NCBI RefSeq assembly: GCF_029873635.1
Contig: NC_080419.1
Location: 78,972,931 to 79,036,930 of the forward strand
DNA: 64,000 nt
From: Malania oleifera
Taxonomy: Eukaryota; Streptophyta; Magnoliopsida; Santalales; Ximeniaceae
Direction: 5' to 3'
Positions 58,009 to 64,000 of the stretch are shown piece by piece. Made by a program: the position numbers and the translations under genes. Every line of letters begins with the position of its first letter. Position 1 is the stretch's first letter. A model generated the notes under the pieces. The model saw only the letters and a program-made list of their open reading frames with translations. It had not been told where the DNA came from and searched no databases.

Positions 58009-59480
58009 TTAGTTTACTTCTCTACTATGTAGTAGACCAAGTTCTCTTCTTATGGTTATAAATCTATCTTCTGAGAGTGGTTTAGTAAAGATATCAGCCC
58101 ATTGGTCATTTGTATTGATGAATTCTAGATTTATGTCTTCTTTTTTAACATGATCTCTTAGGAAGTGATGTCTTATGTCAATGTGCTTTGTTCTTAAGTG
58201 TGAAATAGGATTTTTATATATGTTAATCGCACTTATGTTATCACACTTGATTGGTACAGTTGTGTAGTTTAAATTGAAATCACTTAATTGTTGCTTCATG
58301 TAAAGAGTTTGTGCACAACAACTACCAGCTGCTACATATTCGACCTCGATAGTTGACAAAGCCACGAAATTTTGTTTCTTAGAAAATCAAGAAACTAAAG
58401 ATCTTCCTAAGAAGTGGCAGGTGCCACTTGTACTTTTTCTATCTATCTTACAATCGGCATAATCCGCATCTGAATAACTGATCATTTCAAAATCGGCGTC
58501 TTTAGGATACCATTGTGCCTATTAAGTATCTTAAGATTCTTTTAACAACAATTTGGTGTGATTCCTTAGGTGCTGAATGAAAACGTGCACACATACACAC
58601 ACTAAACATTATATCGGGTCTACTGGTTGTTAGATATAATAGACTTCTAATCATGCCTCTATAGTGCTTTGTGTCTATGGATTTTCCCTTTTCATCTTTG
58701 TCTAGGCTGATGGAGGTACTCATAGGTGTGCCTATGGGTTTACTTTTTTCCATACCAAATTTTTGTATCATATCTTTTATATATTTTGTTTAACTTATAA
58801 AAGTTTCATTTTTTGCTTGTTTAATTTGTAGTCTAAGAAAATAGTTTAATTCCCCCATCAAGCTCATTTCAAATTCTTCTTGCATACATTTTACAAATTC
58901 TTTACATAAATGTTCATATCTTGCACCAAATATTATATCATCTACGTAGATTTGAACTAAAAGTATATTATTTTTCCTTATTTTTAATGAATAAGGTGCT
59001 ATCAATTTTTCCTCTTAAAAATCCCTTTTCAATTAGAAATCCACTAAGTCTTTCATACCGAACCCTAAGGGCCTGTTTAAGTACATACAAAGCCTTAGTT
59101 AGTCTAAATACATGGTTAGGATTTTCAATATCCTCAAAACCAGGGGGTTGTTCAACATATACCTCTTCAATGATATATCCATTCAAGAATACACTTTTGA
59201 CATCCATTTGGTATAACTTAAACTCTTTGTCGGAAGCATAGGCTAACAACATTCTAATAGCTTCCATTCTAACTATAGGGGTAAAGGTTTCATCATAGTT
59301 TATTCCTTTTTCTTGATTGTACCATTTTCCTACAAGTCTAGCTTTGTTTATAGTGATTATACCATTTTCATCATTTTTATTTCTAAATACCCATTTAGTT
59401 CCTATGATCAAATGATTTTCCGGTTTGGGTACTAATTTCCATACTTGACTTCTTTCAAATTGGTTTAATTCTTCTTGCAT
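58009..59480 (-). pseudogene. Reverse transcriptase and RNase H of copia I (broken)
   Basis: Minus-strand pieces in order: 59480-58968 with KWVFRNKNDENG, KARLVGKWYNQEKGINYDETF-like text and MDVKSVFLNG; 59005-58790 with the catalytic YVDDIIFGA, both Asp residues intact; 58771-58502 with GTPMSTSISLDKDEKG and GMIRSLLYLTTSRPDI; and 58365-58009 with ALSTIEVEYVAAG, KCDNISAINIYKNPISH and RTKHIDIRHHFLRDHV (RNase H). Small overlaps and stops between pieces show frameshifts and nonsense changes. The active-site text is otherwise well kept, so decay is recent. No env-like frame follows: only about 700 bases separate RNase H from the PPT. Confidence 0.9.
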
Positions 59481-60130
59481 TGCAACTATCCAAGATTCAT
59501 CCTTAAGGGCTTCTTCAATATCTTTGATTCATTTTGGGATAGGAATGCATAATGATTGCAAAGGTTCTTTAATGAAGATCTAGTAATCACACCTCTAGAT
59601 GGTTCACCTATAATTTATTCTTGAGGGTGATCTTCCCCGTATTTCCATTCTTTTGGAAATTCCATATTTTCTATGAGTTCATCTTTTGACTTTTCTTCGA
59701 TTATTTCATTTTCCTCCTTGATTTCTATCTCATCCTCCTTTTTGAATACATCATCTTTTTCTTCATTTTTAATCTCTATTGAAAGAGGGTTAGATTCATC
59801 AAAGTTTACGTGAATTGATTCAACTATGGTTAGAGTTCTTTTGTTGTAGACTCTATAGTCTTTACTATTTGTGGAGTATCCTAGGAAAATGCCTTCATCC
59901 GATTTAGCATCAACTTTTCCTAAATTGTCTTTGTTATTTAGAACGAAACACTTACATCCAAAAGCATGAAAGTACTTTATGTTAGGTCATCTTCCTTTCC
60001 ACAATTCATAGGGTGTTTTGTTTAGGTTTGATCTAATGGAGACCCTATTAATTATATAGCTAGCTGTATTTACAGCTTCGGCCTAAAAATATTTGGTTAG
60101 GTCATTTTCATTAAAAATGGTCCTTGCCAT
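59481..60130 (-). pseudogene. Linker between integrase and RT, copia I
   Basis: Reads as the C-terminal integrase and hydrophilic linker (acidic, Glu/Lys-rich) across several stops. No continuous frame is left. Confidence 0.6.
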
Positions 60131-60739
60131 TTATTGAAGGGTTCTATTTTTCCTTTCCACAACTCCATTTTGTTGTCGGGTTCTAAGTGCCGAAAAGTTG
60201 TGATTTATGCCATATTCATTACAAAAATTTTCAACATTTTGATTCTTAAATTCTCTTCCTTGGTCACTTCTAATATTTGAGACATAATACCCTTTCTCAT
60301 TTTGAAGCTTCTTACATAAAGTGATTAATGAGTTGCAAGCTTCTTCTTTGTTAGCTAGGAACAACACCCATGTGTATCTTAAGTAATCATCAACAATTAC
60401 AAAGGCGTATTGTTTTCCTACTAAACTTTGGGTTCTAGTAGGACCAAACGAGTCTAAGTGTATGAGTTCTAGGGGTCTACTAGTTGATATATGTTTCTTC
60501 TTTTTGAAAATTTTCTTGGTTTGTTTTCCTAATTGACAAGCATCACACACTTTATCTTTAAAAAATTTTGTTTTAGGCAAGCCTTTAACTAAATTTCTTT
60601 TAGAGAGTTTGGATATAAGATCCATACTAGCATGTCCTAACCTCCTATGCCAAAGCCAACTATTTTCACTCATGGCTGCTAGGCAAGTTATGTCTTGAAG
60701 GATTAAACTATTAAGATTTATGCAATAAACATTGTTCAT
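60131..60739 (-). pseudogene. Integrase of copia I
   Basis: A 202-codon open stretch. The zinc-binding head HRRLGHAS...CDACQLGK is followed by the core with HLDSFGP (first Asp), IRSDQGREF (second Asp) and QNGVVERKNRT (Glu), so the DDE triad is complete. It inserts the cDNA into host DNA as part of Gag-Pol. It ends at a stop just after the Glu motif at 60131, so the domain lacks its C terminus in frame. Protease-like text lies upstream at 60784-61041. Confidence 0.9.
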
Positions 60740-60783
60740 TCTAAGTGCAGTGAATAATGTATTTTGATTCTTAGAATTTCGTA

Positions 60784-61041
60784 TTATGCATTTGTCTCTC
60801 TCTTAAACATTATTTCACATCCTTTATCGCTAAGTTGACTAATACTTAGTAGATTATGCTTTAGACCATCTACTAACAAAAAATCATCTATAGAAAGTGA
60901 GGAGTCTTTACCTATTTTACCTATTCCGATGATCTTACCTTTTGCATTGTGACCGAAGGTTACAAATCCTCCATCCTTTGGAGTGAGAGAGGTGAACTTA
61001 GATTTATCTCCCGTCATATGCCCTAAACATCTGCTATCCAA
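60784..61041 (-). pseudogene. Protease-to-integrase linker region of copia I
   Basis: DSRCLGHMTGDKSKF, GGFVTFGHNAKGKIIG and VDGLKHNLLSISQLSDKG are the usual copia text between the protease active site and integrase. The DSG-type catalytic site itself would be expected just upstream and reads only as the remnant MDSRC here. Confidence 0.82.
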
Positions 61042-61572
61042 GTACCATTTATCCTTAGACGGAGTGGTCCTAAAGCAAAGCTACAAGAAGGGATTCAAGT
61101 TGTTACTTTTGGAACCCAAACCTTCTTAATTTTCTTTAAATTTTGTTTATTTTTAGCATTTATCTTCCACTCATCTTTTACTTTAGTTTACTTTTTCTTA
61201 AGTGGACTATTAAACATTATGTGTCCTTTCTTTTTGCACATGTGGCAAGTGGTGTGCTCATGAATATTTGTTGATGAAGTACTTACATAACATTTAGATT
61301 GATTTACAAAATATCCCATATAAAAGTTTTTTTTCTTTTGTTTGAGGCTCTATTATATCCAATTCTTTATTTGTTGTTCGCCATCCTTTGTTGTCCTACC
61401 ATTTTTTCAAAATTATCCTTACCTCTAGTAAAGTTGTAGATGACCGTTTCTTTTTCTAGAATTTGGTTTTTGAGATCATTCATTTCTTGCTTTTTCTCGC
61501 TATCTTCATTCTCTTGAGACTTAGCTAGTTTTTGAGATAAATTATCTATTTTATTCTCAAGTTCTTCAATTT

Positions 61573-62694
61573 TTAAGTCTTTTTCTTTTTCAACAAGTTT
61601 TGCAGATTCAAAACGAGTAATTCATTTTGAAGTTCTTTGTAAGAGGACATACTTTCACACAAATTACTACAAGATTCATTACACGAATCTTCAGAGAGGG
61701 AATAATAAGAGTTTACCACTTCATTATGCGCCATGAAGCACATGTTTGCTATTTCTCGATCACTTGGTTCACTTTCTGATTCACTCAAACTAGTGTCATC
61801 CCAAGTTGCCTTCATTGCAGACTTCTTTTTCTTCTTGTCCTTCTTGAGTTGTGGGCATTCCGGTTTGATGTGCCCGACCTTTTTACAATGATAGCAAGTG
61901 GGAGGGTCAGTTTTGTTTTTGTATTCTTTTTTATTACTTTCTCCTTTTTCAACTTTTGATCCATTAAATTTTCTAGTGAATTTTTTGTTTCTCCTTAAGA
62001 ATTTTTCAAGTCTTTTAGTTATGAGTGCTAAGTCCTCATCTTCTAATTCACTAGATTCATTATCTTCCTCACTTGAATATTCTTTCAAAGCTTTTAGAGC
62101 TATAGGCTTCTTATTTTTGTTTTCAGTGCTTCTTTTTTTTAACATCATTTCATAGGTTAGAAGAGATCCTATGAGTTTATCTATGGAAGTTGTTTTAAGA
62201 TTTCTTCCTCTCGTAATGGTTGTAGCTTTTGGTTCCCAAATAGGTGCAAGTGCTCTTAAAATTTTACGGATCATCTCTTGGGTGGAATAAGTTTTTCCTA
62301 AGGCACTTAATGAGTTTATGATATGGGTGAACCTAGTGTACATGCTTGATATACTTTCATTGGAGTTCATCCTAAAAGCTTTATATTCACTGGTTAACAT
62401 ATCGATTCTACTTTCCCTAACATCTACCGTGCCTTCATAAGTTACTTCCAATTTATCCCAAATCTCTTTGGTTGTTTTATATGCCATTACTCTATTGAAT
62501 TCATTTGCATCAAGTGCACAATATAATGCGTTTATTGCACTTGAGTTAATTTGCAACATTTTATAATCTGAATTGTTTAGTTCTTTATCTTCTTTAGGTA
62601 CCTCTTTTCCATCAACTAGTTTAGTGGGGATTAGATTTCCATTTGTTACAACGTTCCATGCCTTCCAGTCCATTACTTGAAGATAGATTTTCAT
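61573..62694 (-). pseudogene. Gag of copia I (373 codons, nearly intact)
   Basis: The longest intact element ORF. The head WKAWNVVTNGNLIPTKLVDG is followed by INALYCALDANEFNRVMAY and KEIWDKLEVTYEG, MLTSEYKAFRMNSNESISSMYTRF (capsid), Lys-rich linkers, the zinc knuckle CYHCKKVGHIKPEC and a Ser/Glu-rich tail. This is Sirevirus gag: it forms the particle and binds element RNA. It starts at 62694, about 140 bases inside the PBS. The frame ends at 61573 in a Lys-rich stretch, and 61042-61572 still reads as Lys/Glu-rich Gag-Pol linker with stops. Codon use is A/T-rich like the rest of the element. Confidence 0.9.
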
Positions 62695-62832
62695 TCATTG
62701 TTTCCAGAAGGTGTAATTTATTCCACAAAAAATAGGTGGCCTAGTCGAGGATTGACCCTCACCAAAGGGAGCTACTCCTATTTATGCCATTTAGATCTTT
62801 ATATAGCTACTTGTTAGATTTTGCTATAACTA

Positions 62833-62845
62833 GGCTCTGATACCA
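62833..62845 (-). other. Primer-binding site, initiator tRNA-Met, copia I
   Basis: The minus strand reads TGGTATCAGAGCC, two bases inside the LTR edge at 62848. Confidence 0.88.
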
Positions 62846-62847
62846 AT

Positions 62848-64000
62848 TGAAATTAGGATAACTTCCCAAGAGGGGGGTGAATTGGGAATTTAAAAACTTT
62901 CTTTATAATTCCTTTTAAGAACACTTAACTTCTTTTATTGTTTAACCAATTCGTTTACTTGTTTGTTTAATTTGTCAAACACACAATAATTTGGTTTCTT
63001 TTATACAATTAACAACACAAGCACTTAAACAACTAAATCACCAAACAACCTTTCAATCAACCACACTATCCAAACTAATCAAACACAATTTGAAAGCAAA
63101 CAACCAAACCAAAATTAAGATATACAGTAGTAAGAAATTAGGATGGTTGTTTGTTAATGTATGCCTTATAAATATGAATCAAGCCCTGTAGTTGAATGAT
63201 ATGCTTGTTTAAAATAAATTTGCTTCTCTTATATGATTTACAACCACACATCCACACTCTTCCCAAAATTCAGAATTCAAGTAAACTCTTAATTAATTTT
63301 CTTTAGGTGTTTTAACCAAGTAACGTACTCCCGTATGGTTTCCGCAAAGTATGGTTTAACCAACGTACTCCCTTTCGGTTTTGCAACCCAAATCAAAATT
63401 AAACTTTAAGTTTGTTTGATTTCCAAATATACGCAGTGTATATGATTTCAAATTTAAACCATCCACGCAATATAAATACGCTGAAAATAAAGAGTAAGGG
63501 AAAGAGAGAGTGAGACACAGGATTTTACAAGGTTTGACTTCAACACAGCCTATGTCCTCGCCTTTGGCAAAACCACCAAAGGATTCACTAAACCTGTTCC
63601 TTTACCGGGTGGAACAATACCTTTACACACTCCTTTAAAAGGCTAGAGCAGCTAATCTCTAAGCAATAATCCCTCGCCTAGCCAATGTTCCAGCAAACTT
63701 GGAATCGTCACAATCTACAAGAATATAATATAAATTTTGCGTACAAAAAATACTCTCAAAGTTTAGAGCAGGTTTTTAAATTGAGATGTAAATTGTACTT
63801 CAAAAAACCAAAGAAAAATAGAATATATGAAGCTCTAAAGTTTTTGGAAGTCACCAATGGTTCGTTTAAAATAGAAATGAAATTGCAACTTGGAACCAAG
63901 CTTTGATATTTTTAATCTACCGAAATTGTAGAATTTCTCTCCAGCAAAGATGTGAGCAAAGAAGAACTTTAGGAGAATTTCAGCACAAGATGAATTTCAA
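62848..64000 (-). repeat. 5' LTR of copia I, cut by the window edge
   Basis: Begins TGAAATTAGGATAAC and aligns with 55006 to about 56165 of the left LTR, including a shared 65-66 codon chance ORF on the plus strand. The TATA region and tandem array lie beyond the edge. Confidence 0.93.

Larger units (their letters stand above)
55006..64000 (-). mobile_element. Ty1/copia retrotransposon I (Sirevirus/SIRE-type), right end outside window
   Basis: Minus-strand element with both LTRs (55006-57302; 62848 to beyond 64000), PBS (TGGTATCAGAGCC, minus, 62845-62833), gag, protease, integrase, RT, RNase H and PPT in copia order. LTRs of 2.3 kb and the gag text (INALYCALDANEFNRV, IWDKLEVTYEGT) place it in the Sirevirus group. 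In the part that can be compared by eye the LTRs differ at roughly one base in 20-25. Inserted in gag of element C2; the left flank is CAAAC. Confidence 0.93.

Overview
This is plant nuclear DNA, most likely from a eudicot with a large, repeat-rich genome. The evidence is one intron-bearing NPF-type (NRT1/PTR) transporter gene set in AT-rich sequence packed with LTR retrotransposons whose primer-binding sites match plant initiator tRNA-Met. I cannot name the species. I see no bacterial, viral or organellar genes, no rRNA or tRNA gene and no CRISPR array. Most ORFs longer than 60 codons here are either chance ORFs in LTRs and microsatellites or fragments of decayed retroelement genes.

Layout, 1-33256: one old non-coding LTR (family F, copy F1) serves as the landing site for repeated insertions. 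In order: Ty3/gypsy element A (minus strand, runs off the left edge, ends 7128); solo LTR E (8224-10260); solo LTR A' (10529-12715); a chimeric block of LTR families D and C with a large inverted repeat (12804-19635), itself carrying a solo Sirevirus-type copia LTR G (17143-18874); and a solo copia LTR H (19962-32674). H was split by a complete Ty3/gypsy element B (21075-32023), and B was split by another solo LTR E' (23061-25110). That is four levels of nesting. Target-site duplications (TSDs) are perfect for E, A', G and B, and match at 4 of 5 bases for E' and H.

33257-41485: AT-rich sequence with a hAT-like MITE and a SINE-like repeat, then a second copy of family F (solo LTR F2, 36647-41485, perfect TSD TCGAG) interrupted by a solo LTR B' (39533-41320, perfect TSD ATACA). 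F2 is the key to recognising the scattered pieces of F1.

41486-48191: the genic island. A Tourist-like MITE, a TATA box and a (GA)n 5' leader precede a four-exon NPF1-type transporter gene (43200-47319, 594 codons plus stop, all splice junctions in frame).

48192-64000: a 3'-truncated Tork-like copia element J; the 5' LTR and start of gag of a gypsy element C2; and, inserted in that gag, a Sirevirus-type copia element I (55006 to beyond the window, minus strand) with both LTRs, gag, integrase with an intact catalytic triad, RT and RNase H, broken by stops.

The most interesting signal is in the LTRs of the Ty3/gypsy (Del/Tekay-type) families A-E. Although largely unalignable to each other they share an ordered set of short non-coding signals: palindrome arrays (TCGTCGACGA) just upstream of the TATA box; an AG|GTAAG splice-donor-like site downstream of it; and, 315-400 bp before the PBS end, a stem-loop (CTTAYTGAGARGTGTCTCACC) followed by ACATTTTTCAG|GT. 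Read together these look like an LTR-embedded leader intron of about 0.9-1.5 kb. A further 20-base motif is conserved upstream of the 3' LTR in three families.
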